Source: a virus. From it: DNA of 38,588 nt. Shown here piece after piece: positions 30,314 to 38,334 of this stretch. The notes beneath the pieces were generated by a model. It did no database searches and was not told the origin of the DNA. It saw only the letters and a program-made list of their open reading frames with translations. Positions within the stretch are counted from its first letter, which is position 1; each line of letters starts with the position of its first letter. The stretch lies in IMG/VR virus record IMGVR_UViG_3300013004_002241, positions 1 through 38,588 of that record, one strand, 5' to 3'. Position numbers and translations under genes: made by a program.

Positions 30314-30732
30314 AGTAACTTTTCCAAGTTAGGTGGTGTGTACCCGGTCTTATTCGAACATCGTTGATCCGATGGTGACTTGGTCATGTTGCTTTGATGA
30401 ACTTCTTCAAAGGCCTCGGGCAATCGCAGCTCAAATACAGCTGCTGTCCCTAACGTGACATACGACAAGTCAGCAAGACCGTCTAATACCTCTACCTTGT
30501 TGCAGTCTGCGAGCCCACCGATGACCTCTGCCAGCTCCTCCATCATCAGGTGCACTCTAAGCCATCGAACATCTTTGTCCCGGTTGTACGTCTTGAGCGC
30601 ATCTTGCGCTTCACCATCAATGAGATGTGACAGTTGGAGCATAGCCGGGTCGAAGTCTTTGGGCCAATCATGGCGCGGAGTGATACCCATGCGATTGTGA
30701 AATGCTTTAACCTGCTCGAGTTGATCTTTCAA
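30310..30732 (-). CDS. MazG-like all-alpha NTP pyrophosphohydrolase
   Basis: This 140-residue all-helical protein has the metal-binding pattern EELAEV (Glu65, Glu66, Glu69) followed by VLDGLADLSYVTLGTA (Asp84, Asp88), characteristic of MazG/HisE-type pyrophosphohydrolases that convert NTPs or dNTPs to monophosphates. Candidate substrates are dCTP or dUTP, which would feed the downstream dCMP and dUMP enzymes, or ppGpp-related nucleotides as proposed for cyanophage MazG. The start is TTG 30732 with GGAG seven bases upstream, overlapping the primase stop as TTGA. Confidence 0.8.
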   Translation of the reverse strand: MKDQLEQVKAFHNRMGITPRHDWPKDFDPAMLQLSHLIDGEAQDALKTYNRDKDVRWLRVHLMMEELAEVIGGLADCNKVEVLDGLADLSYVTLGTAAVFELRLPEAFEEVHQSNMTKSPSDQRCSNKTGYTPPNLEKLL

Positions 30733-33515
30733 AATTCTACTCCTTCTGGGATGTGATCGGGCCTGTCTGGAATGTCGTCAAGGCCTTTGAGAAACGAAAT
30801 GAAAGCGGACGTTTTAACATATGCACGCTGCCTACGAGTTAACGCGTGCTTCCTAACGAGAACGCTTAGAAGTCCTTGTGCAGCCTGTCTGTCCCAAGCG
30901 CACCAATCCTGAATGTCTTGCAGCTCAATGTACATTCTTGACAGCAAGTTCTGGACAAAGTCTTTAGGGAACGGCGTAGTGATAATCGCTCGACGAACAG
31001 TGTCAGGGTCACTCAGCTTGCTCTGTGATTCTATCGACTGTGTCAAGTCGAGATAGCCGAATGCTCTACTTGAGTAGAGACCGTCTAAGAAGTCATGCAC
31101 ATATTGAACGTGACAAGGCCTTACGAGGACAGACTCGCCTTGATTCGAGAATGTTCGAATAGCCAATGATGCTGCAAGACGAGCTAGCTTGTACCGCATA
31201 GAGCCTCTATCAACGATAGGTATGGTGTCCGTGAACTTGCCGCTCATCTTGCTACTAAGCTCAAGAACGAGATCAGTAGTCTCTTGGTCAAAGATAATGT
31301 CAGACGCTGTCCAACCCCAAAGTATCAGTCTACGACAGTCTTCAGATGTGTACTCTGGAGTATTCATCGGGATCTTGTCGTTAATAAGCGTTTGAGATAC
31401 ATCTGTGGCTGACACGAGTAGGCACGCATCGAATCGACGAACATCTTCTAGGCTACCTATGAGCTCTTTAACCGCATCCACGCCGTAGCTGTAGTGATCG
31501 ATCGGACTGTCAGATCGTGGATTAGACAAAGCGATAAGACGAGTACGCGCGTGTGTACGTCGCTTTTCGATCTTAGGTATCTCTGCAACACCGCTTGATC
31601 TCATGTCAGTTAGTTTGCTGATGACTTCAGTCGAAGTTCCTTTGAGTTCTTCAAGGATGACAAGTCGCTTGTCATGCGTAGGTATGACTCCCCAGCTAAC
31701 GAACCATCGTGACCCCATTTGTTGAAGCCCGCCCAGGAGCCCAGCGACGGTTGCGTTCTTGCACTCGACTTTCTCGCCAAGACCGTAGTGCCGCTGTAGG
31801 TTCATGGTGGTCTCAGTCTTGCCTTGGGCTGAGTCGCCTAGGATGAGAACCTCAACCCAACCCTTGATCTTCTTTTGATCGAACGTAAGGAATAGCGGCG
31901 AGTGGTAGGCAAGGTCAACCATTAGATGGATAGCCCTACGGCCATATATTCGGGTCACGTTGCGCTCTAGATCGTCATATAACGCATCCAACTTTTCCTT
32001 GAGACTACTATACGACCAATCCTTCGGCTGGAACTTATAGAGCGTATCTAAGTCCTTTAAACGATAGGAACTCAGGGCGTCCTGGCTGGTCTTGTACCTG
32101 CTGATAAGTAGAGTGGACTGTTGTGTTTGCGGATGAGGATACATTCGACCCATCATCTCATATGTTTCGTTAAGGTCAACACCTTTGCCGATACACACAG
32201 CTGGCTGCATCGACCTGTCGATTGACCTATTAGTGATCTCAAGACGCGGGCTAATGCGGACGTCCTCTACGTTATAATAAGACGTCGGTTCGAACTCGCA
32301 GACTTGACATCGTTTAGGTATCTCGAGCTCCTCCTTTAAGGCTGGTGCTTGGTTTGCTTTGGGCCTAGCGACCATTTCCAATATGGCCGGCGATTCAGCA
32401 TTGATCGAATACACGTGCGGTTCTTCGTTAAGGTACACTGGGCATACTGCGCACTCCTCTATGTCTCGAGTGCACTTAACTTTGACACTCGACGGTATGA
32501 CGTACGGCGAGGTGTCGAGCGTAGACACCGTGCATGTCATGACGACACGCTTGCCGGCATTATTTGCGTTGATGGCCTGTACAAGGTCAACTCGCCTTGG
32601 CTTTTCCATGACCTCATGGGCCTTCTTAGGCGCTGCAAAGTCGGTTGCTTCAGTGTAGACCCGATGAAGGTCGCCTCGTATAGCGATGAAGTCGTTTATG
32701 TCACCCTTAGGGAACTTGGCAGGGTCCAATGGAAGCAGTGCGCTACGAACCTTAGTGATACGTGAAAGGTGCTTGCATGTGTTAGTCTGGGACCTCTTGC
32801 CTTCTTCGTCAACATCAAAGCAAACAGTAGTAGGCTTGTCTTTAAAGAAGCTCGTTAACCTAGGATCCCAGTTACTCTCGCCGAGTGTGGATGTGACCAC
32901 ACCGATCCCATGAGGATTAAGATATCTTGCAGCTACGATTGCTTTGACTTCGCCGCCGACAACCAAGAGCTCAGGGTACTTGAGCTGATCGATTGGGAAC
33001 AGCCTGACCTTGCCTCGGCCTTTTAGGTTACGGAACTTGTCTTTGCCGGGCGCGCCGGGTAAGTACAACCTAAGGTTGACGAAGTAACCCGACTCATTCT
33101 TGATCGGGATCGTTACACGGCCATCCTTCGTTCCTAAGCGATACTTCCTAATGTCATCGTCAGTGACTCCCCGAGCGTACAGCTCTTGTAAGAGAGGCTT
33201 GGCAGCCCATATGTCTGAGTGGTAGTCTTCTATGACGTCCGCTTTTATAACGCGGTCAGTGTTGATGTCATAGCGAGTTGCGAGATCCTTCTTGACGTCG
33301 GCTCGATTACTCTTTAAGGCACCAGCCAGAAAGGTGATCACATCGCCTTTAGCTCCGCATCCTGCGGTGCAACATCTGAATCGTTGCTTCTCAACATTAA
33401 TCGCACAGCTTGGAGATGAGTCATTATGAAAAGGGCAGAGACAGCGAAGTTCGCTGTCTCCAGCCCAGTTGAATCCCCAGCCGATGCGTTCAAGCTCGGC
33501 AATTACGTTAATCAT
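30729..33515 (-). CDS. Primase-helicase: CHC2 zinc finger, Toprim, MCM-like AAA+
   Basis: This 928-residue protein has three parts. Residues 1-60 form a CHC2 zinc finger (CPFH with Cys27 and His30, then CCTAGC with Cys48/49 and Cys53). Residues about 180-250 form a Toprim primase domain (LLVVGGEVKAIVA, then CFDVDEEG). After a second Cys-rich region (CTRDIEECAVCPVY, CQVCEF) comes an AAA+ motor: Walker A GDSAQGKTET (about 555-563), Walker B LVILEELKG (about 615-622), and TRLIALSNPR as sensor 1. The motor and the preceding zinc/OB-like region look more like MCM helicases than DnaB. It would unwind and prime at the fork with the family A polymerase. The ATG overlaps the upstream stop as TAATG. 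Confidence 0.85.
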   Translation of the reverse strand: MINVIAELERIGWGFNWAGDSELRCLCPFHNDSSPSCAINVEKQRFRCCTAGCGAKGDVITFLAGALKSNRADVKKDLATRYDINTDRVIKADVIEDYHSDIWAAKPLLQELYARGVTDDDIRKYRLGTKDGRVTIPIKNESGYFVNLRLYLPGAPGKDKFRNLKGRGKVRLFPIDQLKYPELLVVGGEVKAIVAARYLNPHGIGVVTSTLGESNWDPRLTSFFKDKPTTVCFDVDEEGKRSQTNTCKHLSRITKVRSALLPLDPAKFPKGDINDFIAIRGDLHRVYTEATDFAAPKKAHEVMEKPRRVDLVQAINANNAGKRVVMTCTVSTLDTSPYVIPSSVKVKCTRDIEECAVCPVYLNEEPHVYSINAESPAILEMVARPKANQAPALKEELEIPKRCQVCEFEPTSYYNVEDVRISPRLEITNRSIDRSMQPAVCIGKGVDLNETYEMMGRMYPHPQTQQSTLLISRYKTSQDALSSYRLKDLDTLYKFQPKDWSYSSLKEKLDALYDDLERNVTRIYGRRAIHLMVDLAYHSPLFLTFDQKKIKGWVEVLILGDSAQGKTETTMNLQRHYGLGEKVECKNATVAGLLGGLQQMGSRWFVSWGVIPTHDKRLVILEELKGTSTEVISKLTDMRSSGVAEIPKIEKRRTHARTRLIALSNPRSDSPIDHYSYGVDAVKELIGSLEDVRRFDACLLVSATDVSQTLINDKIPMNTPEYTSEDCRRLILWGWTASDIIFDQETTDLVLELSSKMSGKFTDTIPIVDRGSMRYKLARLAASLAIRTFSNQGESVLVRPCHVQYVHDFLDGLYSSRAFGYLDLTQSIESQSKLSDPDTVRRAIITTPFPKDFVQNLLSRMYIELQDIQDWCAWDRQAAQGLLSVLVRKHALTRRQRAYVKTSAFISFLKGLDDIPDRPDHIPEGVEF

Positions 33516-34321
33516 TACAGCTCAGTGTTTTGAACTTGACCTTCAACAATGTCGTCCGCTTCATGATCCACACGCAGCGCTCTGTCTGCGTGAGCAGCCT
33601 TGAGCTCACGGTACTGGTACGAGGTGTATTCAAAAGTAGCTTTGTCAACGAATGCACCAACAGCCTCAGGTGGGTTCTCGACATCAATACCGTACCACTG
33701 GCCTTTATCGTTCTCACGATAACGAGTGCGGAATGCAAACTTGCAACCGTACATCGGCGCCATACGCATCTTGCAGAGTGCGGCGAAGTTTGACCCAGCT
33801 CGGTGTTCAGCTCGCGAGAACGACATGACCGCCGGCAGCATGTTGAGTCCTTCAACGTGAATCAACACGACGAAGTTCAAATGCTCAACGTAGCGCATCA
33901 TCTTCTCAGGCATCTCAGGGCAAGCCTCAAAGCGACGCTTTGCATCCCGTGCCTTAATGGCGACCGCGCTTGTAGGGTCAAACGACGACTCCCTGATCAT
34001 CGGGAGATTGCCTTTGGCCTCAAGTGGATTCCACAAGCAGAACTCGGGAAAGAAAAACAACGGCGTGAAGATCACTGCCGAGCTTTCATTCTTTGGTCTG
34101 TTCTTTTCATCGATGTCGAGACTAATGATGCGGATCATTTGCGGTACGAGGACAGCATCACCAGGGCTGAACTTGTCTTTGTACTCGCCACGAGACACTG
34201 GCTGGACGACTTTGATACGCGGTGGGACAATGAACTGCCCCATGCCCTCAGTGCCAGTGTCGATCATCGCCGGCTGAAGGTAGTCGGGAAGATTGTCATT
34301 TTTGATTATGAGAGAACTCAT
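33515..34321 (-). CDS. Candidate single-stranded DNA-binding or replication accessory protein
   Basis: This 268-residue protein is beta-rich in its first half (FIVPPRIKVVQPVSRGEYKDKFSPGDAVLV, IIRIISLDI-like strands, AVIFTPLFFFPEFCLW) and ends with an acidic tail (VDHEADDIVEGQVQNTEL), the layout of phage single-stranded DNA-binding proteins whose acidic tail recruits replication partners. It lies between the primase-helicase and two small genes in the replication operon, with ATGA coupling to the gene upstream. I recognise no diagnostic motif, so the functional name is tentative; a recombination mediator is an alternative. Confidence 0.4.
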   Translation of the reverse strand: MSSLIIKNDNLPDYLQPAMIDTGTEGMGQFIVPPRIKVVQPVSRGEYKDKFSPGDAVLVPQMIRIISLDIDEKNRPKNESSAVIFTPLFFFPEFCLWNPLEAKGNLPMIRESSFDPTSAVAIKARDAKRRFEACPEMPEKMMRYVEHLNFVVLIHVEGLNMLPAVMSFSRAEHRAGSNFAALCKMRMAPMYGCKFAFRTRYRENDKGQWYGIDVENPPEAVGAFVDKATFEYTSYQYRELKAAHADRALRVDHEADDIVEGQVQNTEL

Positions 34322-34842
34322 TCAGTTATTCCTTTTCTTGGACGAATTGTGACCCCGTATACGGGGTAGGTTTTGTTTGGGTCAACTCCAGGAGGGAGCT
34401 GACGACCATTCGTTAGTAGCTCAGTGACGTAGTCAACTAAGCCAGGCCAGTGCGGCCTCACTGCGTCAGTCGCTTGCAACTCTACAGTGATGCCCAGTGC
34501 TTTCATTAACTCTTCATACTCGACACTTCCTTTCTTGGGAATTTGCGCAGCCATACGGATGCGCGGGGTGATGGTACAGTATGGCGTCCTGATTGGGTCA
34601 GAGTCGCCGGCTTGTGCCCACATCATACACAACAGGCGCTCTGCCAGTTCGTACGTGTTTCGTGTTCTCTTCTCGACTTCGTCGAAGATCTCCATGATCT
34701 TCTTTAGAGCGTAAGCCATGTCTGCAAGTTCTTTGATGTCGCCTTCATTATGAAGGTTGGCAACTAGCTTATCGTGCCTATCCTTCCATTCACCTAGAAC
34801 TGTCATTGCGAAGTTGAAGTACTCTTTGTTGTGCTCTTTCAT
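34318..34842 (-). CDS. Hypothetical helical protein of the replication operon
   Basis: I do not recognise this protein of about 174 residues. Its first half is a helical, charged region (KEYFNFAMTVLGEWKDRHDKLVANLHNEGDIKELADMAYALKKIMEIFDEVEKRTRNTYELAERLLCMMW), likely a coiled coil. The second half has VEYEELMKALGI, and a strand-rich end GVTIRPRKG. ATG 34842 has GAGGA ten bases upstream; an in-frame TTG at 34848 is the alternative. It is coupled to the next gene by ATGA and overlaps the upstream gene by about 50 bases. Replication-associated by context only. Confidence 0.55.
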   Translation of the reverse strand: MKEHNKEYFNFAMTVLGEWKDRHDKLVANLHNEGDIKELADMAYALKKIMEIFDEVEKRTRNTYELAERLLCMMWAQAGDSDPIRTPYCTITPRIRMAAQIPKKGSVEYEELMKALGITVELQATDAVRPHWPGLVDYVTELLTNGRQLPPGVDPNKTYPVYGVTIRPRKGITE

Positions 34843-35146
34843 CTCCAATAATCCTCATTACGTAATGTTGCTCAGCGGCATGAAAGAAAAGCACTTTAAG
34901 CCACTGATACTCTTGAACTAGGAACGACGTTGCGAGCACTACTGGTACGCTAGTGCCTATGCATAGTAAGCTGTCTGTGTTGCGATCAAACCCTAAAGCC
35001 TTGATGCGCTTCATGAACTCTTCTCGGAAGCGAGAGTGGTCAAAGATGCTAGGTCTTGCGCCCGTGAAGACAACTGTCAACTTGCCGTAACGCGTTGCGT
35101 CACTGACGTCATAGTCTGTTGGGCTTATGATAAATACGCGGCTCAT
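34790..35146 (-). CDS. Small hypothetical protein after the helicase
   Basis: This 118-residue protein begins like a Rossmann-type fold (VFIISPTDYD, then LTVVFTGARPSIF), continues with a helix RFREEFMKRIKALGF, and has a second strand/helix unit SLLCIGTSVPVVLATSFLVQEY. No family is recognised. ATGA overlap with the helicase stop shows translational coupling, and it overlaps the next gene by about 50 bases. A helicase accessory role is possible from position but unproven. Confidence 0.55.
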   Translation of the reverse strand: MSRVFIISPTDYDVSDATRYGKLTVVFTGARPSIFDHSRFREEFMKRIKALGFDRNTDSLLCIGTSVPVVLATSFLVQEYQWLKVLFFHAAEQHYVMRIIGDERAQQRVLQLRNDSSR

Positions 35147-36999
35147 ACTTGTGTCAGCACCGACGATCGGATGTCTCTTAGGATGTCTTTGATGTCAAGA
35201 GTTGATGCGGCATCGAGTCTCTTTTTAGCAACACGCGTTGCAATGACAGTGTCAATTGTGCTAGGAACTACCACTTCAGTGATACGAACAGGCACACGTG
35301 TACCTCGTCGATGAGCACGGTCTTCGCTCTGCTCGCGAAGGATGGCGCTCCAGTTCTGAGATATGTAAACGACGTGTGTGCAGTTGGTGTCAAGCCGTGA
35401 TGGGTCATTTGGCGGGTAACCTAAGAGGTTCAATCCAGTACCGCCGGCTTGTGGATTGCCAATAAACCAACGGCAGGACGGATCCTCGTTAAAGCGCCTC
35501 TCGGCTTCAATACGATCTTCGAAACTCGAGCCGCCATAGAATACCACAGGGCTCTCGCCAAGTGCTTCTAGACGCGATTTTATGGCTTGGATATCCTCTA
35601 CCCAGTTGGACCAAATGATCGTTTTGTCGTTCGGGCCTTTCTCCTCAACTAACGATGCGATGTAGTCGGCTTTGACGTTCGTCTCGAATGGGATGACGCG
35701 ACGAGGTGCAGTGACATCGCCGTTCTCATCGATAACTTGAGGGATGACGCGGAACGATGAGGTGATCTGACTGAGGCGAAGCAACTGTGTCAAGATGTTG
35801 TTGACCGCGACTGCCTCGTTCTCAGCATTCTCAAGTGTGTTCTCGATCTCTATGACAAGTTCGTCTCTGAGCTTAAGATAAGCTTCAGCCTGTGTAGGCA
35901 TCATTTCAACTTCAGCGACATCGTACAGCTTGTCAGGAAGATAAGGCAATGCTTCCTCCTTAGAGATGATGAATGAGTAGCGTGATAGCTTGTCTTTAAG
36001 AATCGGAAGGTTCTGGGCTTCTTCAAACGACAAGCCGTGCTGTGTTTGACGATACTTACCGAAGTACTTGCGGAAACTGTCGAATGAACGAAAGCCACTA
36101 GTACCAGGACCCATGAACTCGAAGAGAGTGTAAAGGTCGTTGACGTTGTTCGCGATCGGTGTACCCGTGAGAACAAGTCGCTTTTGAGCGTTACGACCGA
36201 GCTTCTGAGCGTATTCGTTACGCTTGGTTGTGTGAGCTTTGATGTAGTGTGCTTCGTCAAGAACAGCATAGTCGAAGTCAATCGCAGACAGTGCGTCCCA
36301 GGTTTGCTGCAACGTTTCGTAGTTGCATACGATGACTGAGATGGGCGACGGTGACTTGACCGCGTTGATAATCTGGGTGACACGAGTGATCACGCCACCT
36401 CTAAGTATGTGTACGTCACAGTCAGCGGTTGCGAACTTCTTAAACTCAGACGACCAGTTTGCGCGAACGTTGGGTGGGCATACGACGATGGCACGGTACT
36501 TAGGCTTAGCGCGGCGAGTGGCATCATTGCAGATTGCAGCGATGGCAACTGCTGTCTTGCCAGTGCCTTGCTTCATGAACAAGCCATAGCCTGGAAGATT
36601 AAGAGCGTTGACAAGTCCAACTCGCTGGTAAGGCGAAAGACTACCGAAGTTGATGTCACCACCATTCGGTACTTCACCCTCTAGCTTAAAGCGCGCTACG
36701 CAGTCAGCTGAGAGGCGAGACTCTGCGATGACTGCAACCCAGTACTTGAAGACGATTTCAGCGTCCTCATCGAGTTCAAGCGTTACGCCGCTGTCGCGAT
36801 GCTTTAAGAGTCGTTCAGCAACAACATCACTCGCTGCGGCTCGAATGTAGCCGTCATCGAGGCGCTTCATGTCAGGCAGCGTCTGCCATTCGGGGCGCGT
36901 CCCGTAGCGAATCGATCTTGACCCGTCGCTGCTTTGATAGAACTCGCGAAGATGGAAGAACGATCCATCCTCACTTAACGATACATGAATAATGTTCAT
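35143..36999 (-). CDS. SNF2-family (superfamily 2) DNA helicase/translocase
   Basis: This is a 618-residue ATP-dependent DNA translocase. The motifs are, in order: Q-like LSPYQRVGLVNAL, motif I MKQGTGKTAVA (about 140-150), motif Ia VVCPPNVRANW, motif II LDEAHYIKA (about 248), motif III LTGTPIANN, then the second lobe with IIWSNWVEDI, AGGTGLNL and motif VI EQSEDRAHRRGTR with the arginine finger. It probably remodels recombination or replication forks or displaces bound proteins. The start is ATG 36999, preceded by GGAGATAACACA. The frame is open to 37095 but that part overlaps the next gene and lacks a ribosome-binding site. Confidence 0.9.
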   Translation of the reverse strand: MNIIHVSLSEDGSFFHLREFYQSSDGSRSIRYGTRPEWQTLPDMKRLDDGYIRAAASDVVAERLLKHRDSGVTLELDEDAEIVFKYWVAVIAESRLSADCVARFKLEGEVPNGGDINFGSLSPYQRVGLVNALNLPGYGLFMKQGTGKTAVAIAAICNDATRRAKPKYRAIVVCPPNVRANWSSEFKKFATADCDVHILRGGVITRVTQIINAVKSPSPISVIVCNYETLQQTWDALSAIDFDYAVLDEAHYIKAHTTKRNEYAQKLGRNAQKRLVLTGTPIANNVNDLYTLFEFMGPGTSGFRSFDSFRKYFGKYRQTQHGLSFEEAQNLPILKDKLSRYSFIISKEEALPYLPDKLYDVAEVEMMPTQAEAYLKLRDELVIEIENTLENAENEAVAVNNILTQLLRLSQITSSFRVIPQVIDENGDVTAPRRVIPFETNVKADYIASLVEEKGPNDKTIIWSNWVEDIQAIKSRLEALGESPVVFYGGSSFEDRIEAERRFNEDPSCRWFIGNPQAGGTGLNLLGYPPNDPSRLDTNCTHVVYISQNWSAILREQSEDRAHRRGTRVPVRITEVVVPSTIDTVIATRVAKKRLDAASTLDIKDILRDIRSSVLTQV

Positions 37000-37011
37000 T
37001 GTGTTATCTCC
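36997..37011 (-). promoter_or_regulatory. Shared translation-initiation leader upstream of SNF2 helicase
   Basis: GGAGATAACACA directly precedes the helicase ATG. The identical 12-mer occurs before the starts at 37904 and 38235, and in those two it extends to CTTGGAGATAACACA. The Shine-Dalgarno part is GGAG; the conserved spacer ATAACACA is more than ribosome binding needs. The match decides the start codons of all three genes. Confidence 0.75.
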
Positions 37012-37025
37012 TGCAATGTCTATAC

Positions 37026-37295
37026 CTACTTGCGAGGTCCTTGGGGTTGATGTAAGTAATCTTCGATACACCAGAGCACGGTTCCCGTGGAACACTTGAG
37101 ATGCTTGGCGACTATGTCAGCAGTTTGGTTATAGCAACTTTCATACATGGTGTCAATAGGCAATGAAAATGCTACACCGTACGCAGAACACATTGCGTGT
37201 TCCATCTCGATGGATCGCATGAGCGACTTGTATGAATCGAGGCGCTTCATCACCCGCATTGCAGTGCGAGCGATCAGTTTACTTTGAGGTTGCAT
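37026..37295 (-). CDS. Small early protein, helical, 89 residues
   Basis: This is an unrecognised helical protein with a basic N-terminus (QPQSKLIARTAMRVMKRL) and a C-terminal half QTADIVAKHLKCSTGTVLWCIEDYL that reads like a helix-turn-helix (AKHLKCSTGTVLWCIEDYL), so a small DNA-binding regulator is possible. An AAGGA about eight bases upstream supports ATG 37295. It overlaps the preceding early gene by 17 bases and ends 26 bases before the helicase start. Confidence 0.55.
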   Translation of the reverse strand: MQPQSKLIARTAMRVMKRLDSYKSLMRSIEMEHAMCSAYGVAFSLPIDTMYESCYNQTADIVAKHLKCSTGTVLWCIEDYLHQPQGPRK

Positions 37296-37545
37296 TCTCG
37301 AGGTCCTTGATTAAGCGGTTGAGTTTTCGGAGTTGCTTGCGGAGGTCTTTTTTCTCTTCGGGTAGGCCCATGTGTAGGGCTTCCCAGAGCACATGCCCTT
37401 CTTCTTTGAGTTCAGATACGACTTCCTTAGCGAGCAAGAGGATCTCTTCGTCAGTGAATCCTCGGATGTCTCGCTCGTCATCATCGGACCAGAGCTGCAT
37501 CTTGTACTCGAGTTCACCTATGCTTAGTGCGCGATCGATCATCAT
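37279..37545 (-). CDS. Small early protein with C-terminal coiled coil
   Basis: This 88-residue, strongly charged protein has an acidic middle (WSDDDERDIRGFTDEEILLLAKEVVSELKEEG) and a lysine/leucine-rich coiled coil at the end (EEKKDLRKQLRKLNRLIKDLENATSK). Its ATG overlaps the previous stop (ATGA), and GGAGAGG precedes it. Small charged early proteins of lytic phages often bind and redirect host enzymes, but no target can be named here. Confidence 0.55.
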   Translation of the reverse strand: MMIDRALSIGELEYKMQLWSDDDERDIRGFTDEEILLLAKEVVSELKEEGHVLWEALHMGLPEEKKDLRKQLRKLNRLIKDLENATSK

Positions 37546-37904
37546 GTCCTCTCCGTGTAATACGCTACAACAGATTCACCTATCTTGCTAGCACGTTCTT
37601 CGGTAGGCGCCCAGCCAAACTCATTGACAATGCCAAAGTTGTCAGTCACGGTCCAGCACCATGAAGGTTCAGCAGTCTCTTCATACTCAACAGTCAGCTT
37701 ATACTTTGTTGGGACGTGTCGCTGCGGAACAGCATCGACCGTGTGCAACCAGCGGGCTGCTTCGTAAACTGTCTTGCGTGGGTACAGCGATCGGTACTCA
37801 CAGATGACCTGTGCTAGTGTCTTACGATCGAGTTGATGGCTGTTCTGGGGTCCAGACCGCCAGGCTTCACTACGAATCTTTGGCCAAAGTTCTTGCCAGC
37901 GCAT
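37542..37904 (-). CDS. Small early hypothetical protein, 120 residues
   Basis: The start is ATG 37904, chosen because CTTGGAGATAACACA lies immediately upstream; the open frame to 38012 runs through untranslated leader. The protein has an N-terminal helical part with SHQLDRKTLAQVICEYRSLYPRKTVYEAARWLHT and a C-terminal beta part (YKLTVEYEETAEPSWCWTVTDNFGIVNEFGW) ending in a helix. No family is recognised. Promoter-proximal position in the leftward operon implies expression soon after infection. Confidence 0.6.
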   Translation of the reverse strand: MRWQELWPKIRSEAWRSGPQNSHQLDRKTLAQVICEYRSLYPRKTVYEAARWLHTVDAVPQRHVPTKYKLTVEYEETAEPSWCWTVTDNFGIVNEFGWAPTEERASKIGESVVAYYTERT

Positions 37905-37983
37905 TGTGTTATCTCCAAGTAAGTGAATGGACTCATCAGTGGCAGCACCAACTGCCAGACCGCCGCAGCGGTTTCGTCCTGAG
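37905..37983 (-). other. Leader between the first two early genes, with hairpin
   Basis: This 79-base gap is the only real gap inside the leftward operon. It holds the shared GGAGATAACACA ribosome-binding segment (37905-37916) and a perfect 6-bp hairpin TGGCAG/CTGCCA (37940-37957, 6-base loop) without a U-tract. The hairpin might modulate mRNA stability or processing. A pausing or attenuation role is possible but unsupported. Confidence 0.4.
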
Positions 37984-38235
37984 TTAGTCGGCTTCGGCAA
38001 ACTTAAGGCCAAAGTCTTCCTCGAGCGTCGCTAGTACTTTCGACTGTGTAGGCCCGACAGCGAGAACAACTCCAAGCTCGTTGACTGCGAAGTTAATGCA
38101 TCGCTTATGCTGAGTTGGGTACTGATCGGGCACCTTGTCGAAACGAATCAGCGTGACTCCGATGTTTGAGGTCAAGTTAGTCAGAACAGTGGCAGTGTGG
38201 TCCGTGGTCAGCAGTGCTTTGAAAAGATCGGTCAT
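37984..38235 (-). CDS. First early gene, small hypothetical protein, 83 residues
   Basis: ATG 38235 is the start, since GGAGATAACACA (38237-38248) is its ribosome-binding segment; a TTG at 38250 in frame would lie inside that site. The protein has a helix (TDLFKALLTTDHTATVLTNL), two strands (VTLIRFDKVP, CINFAVNELGVVLAVG) and a final helix (SKVLATLEEDFGLKF), a small alpha/beta fold. As the first gene after the leftward promoter it is probably made immediately after infection. Function unknown. Confidence 0.6.
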   Translation of the reverse strand: MTDLFKALLTTDHTATVLTNLTSNIGVTLIRFDKVPDQYPTQHKRCINFAVNELGVVLAVGPTQSKVLATLEEDFGLKFAEAD

Positions 38236-38287
38236 CTGTGTTATCTCCAAGGTTCGTCGATTGCGAAGTGCGATCGACTATGCTAGA

Positions 38288-38316
38288 ATTATCGACTACC
38301 AAAGGCAAAATGTAAA
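38288..38316 (-). promoter_or_regulatory. Strong sigma70-type promoter for the leftward early operon
   Basis: On the minus strand, TTTACA (complement of 38311-38316) and GATAAT (complement of 38288-38293) are separated by exactly 17 bases, each matching consensus at five of six positions. It sits about 50 bases upstream of the first early ATG. A CAAAATG heptamer touches the -35, suggesting repressor or activator control. Confidence 0.7.
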
Positions 38317-38334
38317 TACCATTTTGGCATTTTG
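38306..38334. promoter_or_regulatory. Cluster of CAAAATG/CATTTTG heptamers, putative operator
   Basis: CAAAATG (38306-38312), CATTTTG (38320-38326) and CATTTTG (38328-38334) occur within 29 bases. The first two form an inverted pair separated by seven bases, and the third is a direct repeat eight bases on. They overlap and flank the -35 box of the leftward promoter, the arrangement expected of operator half-sites. Confidence 0.5.

Noticed and set aside
37000-37095. N-terminal extension of the SNF2 helicase
   Set aside because: It overlaps the neighbouring early gene and runs through the GGAGATAACACA leader, which is a ribosome-binding site for ATG 36999.
37905-38012. N-terminal extension of the 37542-37904 gene
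   Set aside because: It is translated leader including the shared GGAGATAACACA element; the added residues are low-complexity.
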